From the NCBI RefSeq assembly GCF_037977055.1, contig NZ_CP150274.1:310001-374000 (forward strand): 64,000 nucleotides of DNA. Direction: 5' to 3'. The stretch is from Paenibacillus sp. FSL K6-1096. GTDB taxonomy: Bacteria; Bacillota; Bacilli; Paenibacillales; Paenibacillaceae. Every line of letters starts with the position of its first letter. Position 1 is the first letter of the stretch. The notes under the pieces were generated by a model, which saw only the letters and a list, made by a program, of their open reading frames with translations, searched no databases and had not been told where the DNA came from. Shown piece by piece: positions 16,795 to 25,776 of this stretch. The position numbers and the translations under genes were made by a program.

Positions 16795-19341
16795 CTAATA
16801 GAATACAACCTTATTCTTCCCGGTGGACTTCGCTTCATAGAGCGCCTTCTCTGCCTTGGCGATGAAGTCAGACGGTCGGTCTGAGGGAACCGGCACCTTC
16901 AGCACTCCGCCGATGCTTACGGTAACGACTCCTTCCTCTTCATAGCGGTCACGGGGAATCTGCAGCTCCTGGACGCTTTGGCGGGCGGCTTCAGCCAGCT
17001 CCTCTGCCTGTTCTTGCGAGGCTCCGGCCATCGTCACGATAAAGTTCGCGCCGCTGAACCGGGCCACGAAGCCCCCATAGCTCATTCCAATAATGTTCAG
17101 TACGTCAGCCACCGACTGGATGCACAGATCACCGCCTTTTAATCCGTGGACAGCATTATAGGCATGGAAGTCATCGATGTCGATGGACAGCAGCAGCAGC
17201 GGCTCCTGCAGGTTCCTCTCATCCTCCCAGCGCTGATCCAGCTCATTCTCCAGCGCCTGCCGGTTCGGCAGATCGGTCAGAGAATCTGTAGTCAGGTAGC
17301 TCTGCATCTGAGTGGCCGCATCAGCATACGCTTCGCCCTTCGCTTCTGCCCCTGTCCCAGGACTTAAGACTGCCATCACCGACGGTTTGCCGCCATGGAC
17401 AACAGATGCGAGGCTCAAGGATAATTCCAGCGGCGCTCCTTCCCCGTTCACGAATTGGCCCTGGCCGGATACGAACTGGGTCACATTCCTGCTTAAGTTC
17501 TGGAAGTGCTGCTGCAGGTCAGGGCGGTAGGTGCCATGCACATAATTCAGGAACGGCTGCCCGACCAGGGAGCTGCCCTTCTCTTCACCAAGCAGCTCCT
17601 GAGCCCGGTTATTGCAATAGGTAATCACATCATCCGTGATCATCAGGAACGCTACCGGAGACAGCTCCATCAGCTGCAGATAACGCTGTTCATTGTGACG
17701 GAGCGTACGGGCATTCTGCAGGGCCTGCTCTTCCGCCTGACGAAGCTGGTTCTCGGTCTGTGCGCGCAGGATGGATTTGAGCTGCGGCAGAATATTCAGA
17801 TGCTGCTCCCTCCAGGGAAGAGAGGTCGACTGGACCACCTGCCGCCATTTCTCGAATGACTTCCGTGGAGACAGCCGCATGGTGTCACCTTCCTGGATGA
17901 CCGCCTTGGCCGGATCGCCGGCCCAGTCTACAATCTCCACCACTTCCGGGCGGAACCAGATCATGTAATTCTGATGGCCCGGGGTCAGGGCAAGATAGAT
18001 GACACCTGAGGCCGTGTTCTTGTAAGCCTTCGCGGACTCATATTCCAGACTGAGCTTGGAGGTGCAATAGGTGTAATCCTTCGCCTTGCCGGACAGCCAG
18101 CCGGCAAGCTCCCGTACCTGCTCCCGCGAAGGCGTCGCTCCGAACAGCATCAGCTTATCCTGGTAGCAGACCGCTGCACCGGAAGCCTCCATCAGCTCCA
18201 GCAGGGTCTGTTCTTCCTCTACCAGCTGCTCAATGATACTGGATGAGCTGGTATGGCCTGTGAAAATATCGACAATCCGCATTGCCTTGGTCCGTACCTC
18301 CAGCTCAGTCTGATAGTTATCCAGCTGCTGGCGCTGGAACAGCTCGCTGGAGAAGAAAGCCCCCAGGAAGTTGCACAGATTGCGGATGCGGTGAGGCACA
18401 TATCTCGGGGAATAGTGATGGCAGGTGATCAGTCCCCATAGCTTATTGTTGTTAATCAGGGAGATGGTTGTAGTCGCCCCCACCCCCATATTCTGCAAGT
18501 ATTCAATATGGAGCGGGGAGACGCTGCGCAGGATGGAGAGGCTGAGGTTGAGCGGCTTGCCGGTCAGCGGCTGAAGCACAGGGGTAATCGGCACGGGGAG
18601 ATAGTTCACATCCACGATGGTCCGCAGCCAGTTGCGCAGATACAGCTCACGCGCCTGCTTAGGAATGTCGGATGCCGGATAATGATGCCCCAGGAACGGC
18701 TCCAGCCCTTCTTCCTTGGCTTCGGCAATGACCTTGCCGTTCCACTGCTCATCGAACTCGTAGATCATCACTCGGTCATAGCCCAGCATCTCTTTCACCT
18801 GCTCGGCAGCAGCCTGGCTGGCCTCCAGCCGGTTCGAGGTATGCTTCAGCCGTCCGAAGAACGTGCGAATCCAGTCGTAATCATTGGCGCTGTCGCTCTC
18901 ACTGATTGAAGCCGGCTCCAGTTCGACAATCATCAGGCCCTCGCTTTCGTGAATGATGCAGAAGAAATCCTCCGGCACACCTCTAACTTCAATCTGTATG
19001 ACCGTATATTGTAAATCTGCGGTTTCTTTCGCGTTAACACTGCGTACAAGCAGCATGGCCAGTTGTCCGGGGCCGATCAGATCCGCCATCGGTGTTCCCA
19101 GAAGCGCATCAGCAGCGGTTCCCAGCAGCACATCTGTATTCCAACTGGCCTGGACGATCAGATTGTCCTGATCCTGGGTTACGGCCAGCAGTACGCCATG
19201 CGGTTGAATCAGCCCGGGAATATGGATCGGCTCCTTCTCGCAGTTCGTCAGATCCACGGCTTCCTTGGGGCTTAGTCCGGTCTCGTTCAGTAACGTCCGG
19301 TTGAGCGGTTGATTCTCGTTTTGTGCTTTGAAATCTGCCAT
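16795..19341 (-). CDS. Bacteriophytochrome with PAS and degenerate GGDEF output
   Basis: The 848-residue red/far-red photoreceptor has the order PAS (about 30-120), GAF (about 150-325), PHY (about 340-520), coiled coil, PAS (about 550-660), GGDEF (about 685-848). Cys34 in LTNCEKEPIHIPG is the biliverdin-linking Cys of bacteriophytochromes. PASDIP (222-227), His278 in SPLHIEYLQNMGV, PRKSF and WFRPE of the PHY tongue are all present. The output domain keeps the fold, but its signature loop reads SGANF (763-767) instead of GGDEF, so diguanylate cyclase activity is unlikely and it may bind partners or nucleotide only. No heme oxygenase gene is visible in the window. A strong terminator follows. 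Confidence 0.9.
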   Translation of the reverse strand: MADFKAQNENQPLNRTLLNETGLSPKEAVDLTNCEKEPIHIPGLIQPHGVLLAVTQDQDNLIVQASWNTDVLLGTAADALLGTPMADLIGPGQLAMLLVRSVNAKETADLQYTVIQIEVRGVPEDFFCIIHESEGLMIVELEPASISESDSANDYDWIRTFFGRLKHTSNRLEASQAAAEQVKEMLGYDRVMIYEFDEQWNGKVIAEAKEEGLEPFLGHHYPASDIPKQARELYLRNWLRTIVDVNYLPVPITPVLQPLTGKPLNLSLSILRSVSPLHIEYLQNMGVGATTTISLINNNKLWGLITCHHYSPRYVPHRIRNLCNFLGAFFSSELFQRQQLDNYQTELEVRTKAMRIVDIFTGHTSSSSIIEQLVEEEQTLLELMEASGAAVCYQDKLMLFGATPSREQVRELAGWLSGKAKDYTYCTSKLSLEYESAKAYKNTASGVIYLALTPGHQNYMIWFRPEVVEIVDWAGDPAKAVIQEGDTMRLSPRKSFEKWRQVVQSTSLPWREQHLNILPQLKSILRAQTENQLRQAEEQALQNARTLRHNEQRYLQLMELSPVAFLMITDDVITYCNNRAQELLGEEKGSSLVGQPFLNYVHGTYRPDLQQHFQNLSRNVTQFVSGQGQFVNGEGAPLELSLSLASVVHGGKPSVMAVLSPGTGAEAKGEAYADAATQMQSYLTTDSLTDLPNRQALENELDQRWEDERNLQEPLLLLSIDIDDFHAYNAVHGLKGGDLCIQSVADVLNIIGMSYGGFVARFSGANFIVTMAGASQEQAEELAEAARQSVQELQIPRDRYEEEGVVTVSIGGVLKVPVPSDRPSDFIAKAEKALYEAKSTGKNKVVFY

Positions 19342-19575
19342 AGGTGATGGTCCTCCAGTGATGTATTTGTTTCAAAAGCATTTTTTGCGTAGACTCATTC
19401 TAACGTACTTCAGGCTGAAATAACAATCAGACCACGCACAACCAATTGAAATAGATAACGCTGATCATGTGTTACAGGAATCCCGATCAGGTATAATTAT
19501 TAGGGATAGGGCATAATCTTAGGAGGCTGTCAGGTAAGCCATTACACGCACAGCCCATGATCCGAGGTGACCAAG

Positions 19576-19698
19576 ATGAGACGATACAGACGTTCCGGCA
19601 GAGACCTGGTTTCTTTGCTTCTGGGTGTATTCTCCATACTGATCATTGCCTTCTACGTAATCCGGTATCTTCTGCAGACCGTATCCTTTGCACCTTAG
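19576..19698 (+). CDS. Small single-pass membrane protein (40 aa)
   Basis: ATG 19576 follows GAGGTGA (19564-19570) at good spacing. The product has a basic N-terminus (MRRYRRSGRDLV) and one membrane helix ending YVIRYLLQTVSFAP. It is too short for usual gene calling, but the ribosome-binding site and charge pattern make it a credible gene. No family is recognised. Confidence 0.55.
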   Translation: MRRYRRSGRDLVSLLLGVFSILIIAFYVIRYLLQTVSFAP

Positions 19699-19718
19699 AG
19701 CCTTGAATCCTGCCATGC

Positions 19719-19747
19719 AAAAAGGAGCATTTGGGGGAAATGCTCCT
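19719..19747 (-). terminator. Hairpin with minus-strand T-run
   Basis: AGGAGCATTT (19723-19732) pairs with AAATGCTCCT (19738-19747). T5 follows on the minus strand. It would stop leftward transcripts coming from the GrpB gene region. Confidence 0.65.
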
Positions 19748-20010
19748 CTTCGGCTTGCATATACCATCTGTTAAGCTGCACTTCCAGACGATTTGTAATC
19801 CGGAAGGTATACCATTAATTTACCTTAAAAATGACATTAATACAAGTATTTCCTTCTATTCCAGCGTAAATGTGAACAAATCATGGATGCGCTGCTCTGC
19901 AGGCCTGCACGGGTAAGAATACCGTCCCGGCCGGACTTTGCCGGCTAAGGGATGTGCCCATTATAATGGACCTACTCTGCGCAGAGATTAACCTTGGAAG
20001 GAACTTACAC

Positions 20011-20139
20011 ATGGACCCAAATCCCCTCTTTAACGCCTGGAGGACGTTCGGGTTCCGTGATCCGGCCGGGTTACGGGAATATGACGCGGTGCTGCCGGAC
20101 CGGCCGTCCGCTGCGGGCTTTTGGGACCCTGTCCGTTAG
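20011..20139 (+). CDS. Possible small protein (42 aa)
   Basis: ATG 20011 has AAGGAA 9 bases upstream and opens a frame of 42 residues starting MDPNPLFNAWRTFGFRDP and ending AAGFWDPVR. There is no membrane helix or known motif. It is convergent to the GrpB gene. It may be real or chance; the rest of 19750-20155 shows no gene. Confidence 0.3.
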   Translation: MDPNPLFNAWRTFGFRDPAGLREYDAVLPDRPSAAGFWDPVR

Positions 20140-20155
20140 CATATAAGCATAGTCC

Positions 20156-20680
20156 TTATTCTTCTGCCGCCTTCTGCAGAATGGACCGCACGAACGCAGT
20201 CTTACCCTCACAATACGCATCGATATCGTAGCGGTGCTGCCCAGCGAGCTGCTGCTTGACCGCCTGATACTCGTCACGTGCAGACGGATGGGCGCGCAGA
20301 TAGTCCCGGAACGCGATATGCTCCAGGTAGCCTTTGCCGTCCTGCGGGCATACGTAGAGGTGATACTTCATGAAGCTGTCGTCGTGCTTGCTCCTGAAGG
20401 CCTCCCTGCCCTCAATGCCCAGATTGCCCTGATGCTCATAGCCGAACGACTCTAGTCTGCGGATGATCTCCGGAAGCTTATCATAGCTCTCCATCACCAG
20501 ATCAATATCAATGACCGGCTTGGCCCATAAACCCTCAATAGAGGTGCTGCCAACATGCTCCGAGCCGATAATCAGGTCACCGGCAATTTCAAGCATCCGG
20601 GCTTCAATCCGGAGGTATTCCTCCTTCCAGGCCGGATCATAGGGAACGACTTCAACAACCTTCGTCTTCTCAGCGATGAT
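20156..20680 (-). CDS. GrpB family protein with apparent AUC start
   Basis: The 174-residue frame matches the GrpB/UPF0157 family of nucleotidyltransferase-fold proteins: VVEVVPYDPAWKEEY at the N-terminus, the GSEHVGSTSIEGLWAKPVID core with IDLV, and HIAFRDYLRAHPSARDEY near the end. The expected N-terminus reads in frame back to two ATC codons (20680-20678 and 20677-20675). Between these and an in-frame TGA further upstream there is no ATG, GTG, TTG or CTG, while a full AAGGAGG (20687-20693) sits at ideal distance. So the gene appears to start at AUC. A first internal ATG at 20593 would remove the conserved start. The biochemical role of the family is uncertain. Confidence 0.82.
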   Translation of the reverse strand: MIAEKTKVVEVVPYDPAWKEEYLRIEARMLEIAGDLIIGSEHVGSTSIEGLWAKPVIDIDLVMESYDKLPEIIRRLESFGYEHQGNLGIEGREAFRSKHDDSFMKYHLYVCPQDGKGYLEHIAFRDYLRAHPSARDEYQAVKQQLAGQHRYDIDAYCEGKTAFVRSILQKAAEE

Positions 20681-20773
20681 TCTTCGCCTCCTTCAGCGGG
20701 TAACTACTCCGTACTCCAGGATAAAAGACACCCCGCTATCTCATACTAACCCACAGAGACGGAGGTGAACAGT

Positions 20774-20944
20774 GTGCCCAAGAATAACGCAGACGCGAAG
20801 CTTGACCGTGAGGACAACCGCGCCGACAGCAAGCATAATCAGCAGAATCACGCCAGTATCACTGAAATCCCACAGATGGTGACTCCGAATAAAGCAGCCA
20901 ATGTCGTGCCAAGCTTAAACGGCGTAACCAAGAACGAAACCTGA
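20774..20944 (+). CDS. Small hydrophilic protein (56 aa)
   Basis: GTG 20774 follows a strong GGAGGTGA (20761-20768). The product is charged and Asn-rich (MPKNNADAKLDREDNRADSK at the start, NGVTKNETx at the end) with no membrane helix. Composition recalls small spore-associated or cytosolic stress proteins, but no family motif is recognised. The gene has its own terminator at 20967-21010. Confidence 0.65.
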   Translation: MPKNNADAKLDREDNRADSKHNQQNHASITEIPQMVTPNKAANVVPSLNGVTKNET

Positions 20945-20966
20945 TTCCCGCTTCCCCATGCTTTTC

Positions 20967-21010
20967 AGACCAGGCGTCCCCTATACTAAAGGTGGCAGCC
21001 TGGTCTTTTG
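20967..21010 (+). terminator. Terminator after the 56-aa gene
   Basis: AGACCAGGC (20967-20975) pairs exactly with GCCTGGTCT (20998-21006) and is followed by TTT. Confidence 0.75.
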
Positions 21011-21119
21011 CCGGGCAGAGCAGTTATACTATAAAACGAAATGATAGAATAAGAGAGCTTAACCTTAGCTTCGAATTATCCATTTAAGGAAACCCATTCA
21101 TCCAGAAAAGAGTGAACGT

Positions 21120-21947
21120 ATGACGATAGGATTTTTTGACTCGGGCATTGGCGGGTTAACTGTGCTGCATCAGGTGCTGAAGCTTATGCCGCAAGAGGAT
21201 TATCTCTTCTATGCAGATACCGACCATGTTCCCTATGGCGAGAAAACAAAAGAGGAAGTCAGAGCATATATCCTGCAAGCGGTGGAATTCATTGCCCGGC
21301 AGGATATCACAGCCCTGGTCATCGCTTGTAATACAGCTACCAGTATCGTAATCGAGGAGCTTAGAAGCCGCTATACCTTCCCTGTGCTCGGGATCGAGCC
21401 GGCCGTGAAGCCTGCGGTTGAACAATCCGAGGGCCAGCAGCAAAGAGTGCTAGTGTTAGCTACCCGCCTGACGCTGCAGGAGAAGAAATATCATGATCTG
21501 GTCCACCGCATAGACCCTGGTGAGCGGGTGGATAGTCTGCCGCTGCCCGGGCTGGTCCAGTATGCCGAGCAGTTTGAGTTCCGTGAAGAGAAGATTATCC
21601 CTTATCTCCAGAAGGAGCTGGCTCACCTGAACCTTGCGCGCTACAGCACCGTGGTCCTCGGCTGCACTCATTTCCCCTACTTCGAGGATAGCCTGCGGAA
21701 GGTATTTCCGCCCGGGGTGAAGTTCATCTCCGGCAGCCGCGGCACGGCCAGACACCTGAAGCAGCTCCTTGGAACCAAAGGTGAGATCAACCAGGGTACA
21801 GGCAATATACGCTACTACAGATCAGGTGTTGAGGTAGACGATTCCGCGTTATTATCTAAGTATGACGGCCTGTTCAAGCGGCTGGATGTAATGGAAGCAG
21901 CAGCGGCTGACATACCGGACCGCAGCTCTGAGGGGGAGTTCATATGA
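21120..21947 (+). CDS. murI: Glutamate racemase
   Basis: The 275-residue enzyme interconverts L- and D-glutamate, supplying D-Glu for peptidoglycan. The two catalytic Cys are visible in VIACNTATS (about residue 70) and VLGCTHFPYF (about 182), along with the N-terminal GFFDSGIGGLTVL and the YADTDHVPYGEK substrate loop. Length is normal. The ribosome-binding site before ATG 21120 is weak (AGAGTGAA). The stop overlaps the start of the next gene (ATGA), so the two are co-translated. Confidence 0.95.
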   Translation: MTIGFFDSGIGGLTVLHQVLKLMPQEDYLFYADTDHVPYGEKTKEEVRAYILQAVEFIARQDITALVIACNTATSIVIEELRSRYTFPVLGIEPAVKPAVEQSEGQQQRVLVLATRLTLQEKKYHDLVHRIDPGERVDSLPLPGLVQYAEQFEFREEKIIPYLQKELAHLNLARYSTVVLGCTHFPYFEDSLRKVFPPGVKFISGSRGTARHLKQLLGTKGEINQGTGNIRYYRSGVEVDDSALLSKYDGLFKRLDVMEAAAADIPDRSSEGEFI

Positions 21948-22717
21948 GTCACTACGAAGCCATGATGGGAAGATTACGCCAGAATCCGCTGAAGAATATC
22001 ACGCTGCTCAAAATGTTAACTGCCTATCATGCGCAGATTGATAGCGTACTAATTGAACAAGAGCAGGACTGGGGCGTGCTGCTGCTCATGCGTGCCGGAA
22101 CCTTCGGCTACGATCAACGGACCTATCCCGAAGCAGATACGGTTGTCCTTATGGATTACAGCAGTCCTGAAGTCTTCCCCGCTCTGCTGGAGCGCCTGCC
22201 CAGAGAGGCGAAGCTGGTCTTCAAGCTGCAGGAGCAGGCGTACCGGCAGGCGCTGGAGCCTTATTTCACGCTGCGCCGGGTCCGTAGCCTCTACTCCTAT
22301 TCCACGGACGGCGGTCCGGGCTTCCGCGTGGATGAGGATTGCATCCTCAGTGAGTCTGTCGATGAACGGCTGCTGCCGCTGTGGATGGCGAACGACTATA
22401 CAATGGAAGAGCTAAGGCATTATTTCGAGGAAGGGGCTTTTTCGGTCTCCTTATTTGACGGGGATACGCCCCTCAGTACATGTATCGTGTACCGCAATGA
22501 GGAGCGCGTCTGGGAGATTGGTGCCGTCCATACCGCTGAAGAAGCCCGACAACGCGGACTGGCGCAGCGCGTCGTCCGGACAGCGGTAGTCCACACTCTG
22601 GACAGGGGCTATATTCCCCGCTATCAGGTACTGGAGAGTAATCTCGCTTCCATCCGCCTGGCCGAGTCCATCGGGCTTACCCGTGCAGTCACGCTGGAGC
22701 ACTGGCTTAATTATTGA
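21944..22717 (+). CDS. GNAT family N-acetyltransferase
   Basis: The 257-residue protein has a C-terminal GNAT domain (about 130-257) with the acetyl-CoA loop AEEARQRGLAQRVVRTAV and the YQVLESNLASIRLAESIGL helix. The N-terminal half is a second, divergent domain. It overlaps murI by four bases. The substrate is unknown. Confidence 0.82.
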   Translation: MSHYEAMMGRLRQNPLKNITLLKMLTAYHAQIDSVLIEQEQDWGVLLLMRAGTFGYDQRTYPEADTVVLMDYSSPEVFPALLERLPREAKLVFKLQEQAYRQALEPYFTLRRVRSLYSYSTDGGPGFRVDEDCILSESVDERLLPLWMANDYTMEELRHYFEEGAFSVSLFDGDTPLSTCIVYRNEERVWEIGAVHTAEEARQRGLAQRVVRTAVVHTLDRGYIPRYQVLESNLASIRLAESIGLTRAVTLEHWLNY

Positions 22718-23922
22718 GGCGGTGTTATTCCCTTGCTCATCAGAATGCTGATATTCTCCTGCTGGCGGTACTCTGTCGGGGTAAGCCCGTATTTCTTGCG
22801 GAACATCTGGGTGAAATGGCGCATGTCCTGATACCCTACCCGCTCTGCGATGTCCGCCAGCCTCAGCCCGGGATTGAGCAGCAGCAGCTTCGCCTGCTCC
22901 AGCCGGAGCGAGGTGACATATTCCTTGTACCCCTGTCCGGTCTTAAGCTTGAACAGCTGGCTGAAATAGGCCGGATTCAGAAACACCACTGAGGCGATCC
23001 TCTCCAGCGACAGCTCCTCATGGAAATGCTCCTTAATATACTGCAGCGCCACCTCAATCGCCTTCTCCCCGCTCCCCTTCGCCGGAGCAAGCGGCAGCGA
23101 CTGGAACGCCGAAGCCTCCCGCATCCGCTTCACAATCTGCGGCACCTCATGGAAGTCACAGCTAAGCCCGGAATGGATAATCTGAAAAGGAATCCGCAAA
23201 ACCTGCGACAGATGCTTCTTCACCTCCGCCAGGAACAGCTCTACCCGGACGTTCTCGCCCGGCGTGATGAGGCCCAGCAGATGCTGCCGGTCATAGCTGA
23301 CCACGAAGCCCCGCCCATGCTGCTCGATCAGCTCGGAGAGGACATTCTCAACGATGAAATGCTCCAGCCGGACACTTCGCTCCCCGGGCTCCAGCTGTAC
23401 CATGACCAGATAGAACTGGCCGTAATCTTCAATAAAAGGCGTTAGCTCCAGATTCCCCGTATCCAGGCCCGAGGCCAGCCGCTGGAATACCCCTTCGCGG
23501 AGGAAGCGCAGGCTGGCCTTCAGCCGTTCACCCTGCTGCGACAGCTGGTGGTCATGCCGGATCTCTGTGGTGAGGCTGCCGATCAGCTCGGTCAGCTTGG
23601 TTTTGCCGATCGGCTTCAGCAGGTAGTCCCGCGCCCCCAGCCGCACCGCCTCCTGGGCATACGAGAATTCGCTGTGGGCGGAAATAACGATCCATTTCAC
23701 ATACGGATACCGGCGCTTTGAAATCTTCATGAATTCAAGGCCGTTCATGCCCGGCATCAGAATATCGGTCAGCACGATATGGATGTGCTGCTCTTCCATA
23801 ATCTTCACCGCTTCTTCGGCCCGCTCGGCCACGAAGACCTGATGCTCCGGGCAGATCTGGCGGATCGTGCGCCGGACCCCTTCACGGATGACCCGCTCGT
23901 CATCGGCGATCAGAATATTCAT
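22711..23922 (-). CDS. YesN-type response regulator with AraC HTH
   Basis: The 403-residue protein has a receiver domain (1-120) with phospho-acceptor Asp53 in VLTDILMPGMNG and Lys in YLLKPIG, a middle linker domain, and a C-terminal AraC double HTH (about 295-395) ending RKKYGLTPTEYRQ. Its ATG overlaps the stop of the kinase gene by one base (TAATG). It is the last gene of the sugar transport operon and probably controls that operon's transcription. It converges on the acetyltransferase gene with 7 bases of overlap. Confidence 0.92.
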   Translation of the reverse strand: MNILIADDERVIREGVRRTIRQICPEHQVFVAERAEEAVKIMEEQHIHIVLTDILMPGMNGLEFMKISKRRYPYVKWIVISAHSEFSYAQEAVRLGARDYLLKPIGKTKLTELIGSLTTEIRHDHQLSQQGERLKASLRFLREGVFQRLASGLDTGNLELTPFIEDYGQFYLVMVQLEPGERSVRLEHFIVENVLSELIEQHGRGFVVSYDRQHLLGLITPGENVRVELFLAEVKKHLSQVLRIPFQIIHSGLSCDFHEVPQIVKRMREASAFQSLPLAPAKGSGEKAIEVALQYIKEHFHEELSLERIASVVFLNPAYFSQLFKLKTGQGYKEYVTSLRLEQAKLLLLNPGLRLADIAERVGYQDMRHFTQMFRKKYGLTPTEYRQQENISILMSKGITPPQ

Positions 23923-25685
23923 TAAGGCTGTCCTCCTTCTGCTGGAACCGGCAGCACAATGGCCACCCGGGTGCCTTCGCCGGGGAAGCTCTCGATCTGC
24001 AGGCCGTATTCTTCCCCGAACATGAACTGCAGGCGGCGGTGCAGGTTCTGCAGCCCGATTCCGCTTTTACCGCTCATACCCGCACTGTCCCCGGCCAGCG
24101 ATGCCTGCAGCCGGCTAAGCTGCTCTGCATCCATCCCGGTTCCGTTATCCTCGACAATCAGCTTCAGCATCCGGCCTTCCTCACGGGTATACACCTTCAG
24201 AATGCCCTGGCGGCCTAAGGATTCCAGCCCGTGCTTGACGGCATTCTCAATTACCGGCTGGACGGTCATCTTCGGCACCCGGATCGTCAGCCAGCGTTCA
24301 TCCACATTCGTAATGATCTGCAGCCGCCCCTCCAGCCGGATGGAGATGATTTTCAGATAATGCCCCATCTGCTCCAGCTCTTCGCGCAGGCTGACATCCG
24401 CTCCGTCCTCCCACTGGCTGCTGTAACGGAACATCGAGGACAGGGAGAGCACCAGCTCACCGAGCTGCTCATTGCCCTCCTCATCCAGCATCCAGTAGAT
24501 CATATCCAGCGTGTTGTAGAGAAAATGCGGGTTCACCTGGGACTGCAAAGCATGCAGCTCCGCATTCTTCTCGCTGACCGAGGCGAGCTTAACCCGCTCA
24601 ATCAGCTCCTCGATCCGCCGGACCATCCGGTTGAAGGAAGCGACCAGAATATTGATCTCCTGATAAGAGGATACGTTGACCAGCCCGCGGAAATTCCCGA
24701 CCTCCACCTGCCGCATCTCGCGGATCAGCTTCTTCAGCGGCGAGGAGATGGTCTGCGACACAACCGAAGCAATCAGCGTGGAGACCAGGATCAGCGCCGA
24801 GATGACGATCAGCAGATACCGCTTCATCTCCACTAGCTCCACGTTCAGATCCTTGTCCGGGGTAATACTCATGATCCACCAGCCCGAGAAGCTTAGCTTC
24901 GAGGCTATAACCAGCTGTCCGCCCTTCTGCTGAACCATCACATCCTCATCAGCGGGAAGCTTCGGCAAGGCTGCGGCGTCCGGCTGCGGGTCCGTTGCCG
25001 AGGTGACGAAACGTCCGTCGGGGGACATCAGGTAGACCTGGCTATGCGCGCCAAGCTTCAGATTCTCCAGAGCCTCCAGCACCGGCTGCGGGTCGGTCTC
25101 ATACAGCACGATGCCAATCGGCTTATGCTCATTCAGATCATAGAGCTGCCGCCCGAAGGCGAAGACCGGACTGTCCTCCACCTGGTCGATCAGGGAGTGT
25201 GCGTACACGCCGAGCCAGACCATTTTGCCCGAAGATGCCTGAAGCTGCCGGTACCAGTCCTCCTGCCTATACTCCGGGTCCACCACATTCATGGAATTGC
25301 CGTAATTATAAATCTTACCCTTGTCCGTGATCACATGGATGCCAACCAGATCGTCCCGCGAATAAAAAATCGAGCCGATAATATTCGTCACCGTCTGCTC
25401 ATTGATATACGCCACCGCGGGTCCGTCCGTCTTCTCGTTAATCAGGCGGATCATCTCAAAGTTATTGCTGAGCGATTTGGACAAAGCGTCATACCCCTTA
25501 TAGAGCAGCGTAAACAAGCCTGCGGTCTGGGCGACATTCTTGCGTGATAACTCGCTGATCTTCTCATGCAGCTGATCCGTAGTCCGGTTATAGTACAGCA
25601 GGCTGACGATAAGCAGAATACTGGACATGCAAAAAAGAAACAGCAAGAACAACCGATGATGAATGGAATGAAAGCCGATCTTCAT
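23922..25685 (-). CDS. YesM-type sensor histidine kinase
   Basis: The 587-residue kinase has two membrane helices (about 10-31 and 290-312) around a large extracellular sensor domain of Cache type, a HAMP region, and a His_kinase domain with phospho-acceptor His387 in QVNPHFLYNTLD. The ATPase part shows the N-box IENAVKHG (480-487) and DNGTGM, GIGLQN glycine boxes. I start it at ATG 25685 after AAGGGGAGAG; a longer frame to 25742 lacks a site. It lies downstream of a sugar transporter and is predicted to sense a sugar or its loaded binding protein. Confidence 0.92.
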   Translation of the reverse strand: MKIGFHSIHHRLFLLFLFCMSSILLIVSLLYYNRTTDQLHEKISELSRKNVAQTAGLFTLLYKGYDALSKSLSNNFEMIRLINEKTDGPAVAYINEQTVTNIIGSIFYSRDDLVGIHVITDKGKIYNYGNSMNVVDPEYRQEDWYRQLQASSGKMVWLGVYAHSLIDQVEDSPVFAFGRQLYDLNEHKPIGIVLYETDPQPVLEALENLKLGAHSQVYLMSPDGRFVTSATDPQPDAAALPKLPADEDVMVQQKGGQLVIASKLSFSGWWIMSITPDKDLNVELVEMKRYLLIVISALILVSTLIASVVSQTISSPLKKLIREMRQVEVGNFRGLVNVSSYQEINILVASFNRMVRRIEELIERVKLASVSEKNAELHALQSQVNPHFLYNTLDMIYWMLDEEGNEQLGELVLSLSSMFRYSSQWEDGADVSLREELEQMGHYLKIISIRLEGRLQIITNVDERWLTIRVPKMTVQPVIENAVKHGLESLGRQGILKVYTREEGRMLKLIVEDNGTGMDAEQLSRLQASLAGDSAGMSGKSGIGLQNLHRRLQFMFGEEYGLQIESFPGEGTRVAIVLPVPAEGGQP

Positions 25686-25776
25686 AGACTCTCCCCTTTC
25701 CCGCACCCTGTTCTGCCGTTTCTTATTATAGAACCTTTCCATTTTTATGCAATGAGAGAATTCGTCCGTCTGCCGC

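Noticed and set aside
19519..19767. An 82-residue minus-strand ORF
   Set aside because: No site or motif; the opposite strand holds a better small gene at 19576-19698.
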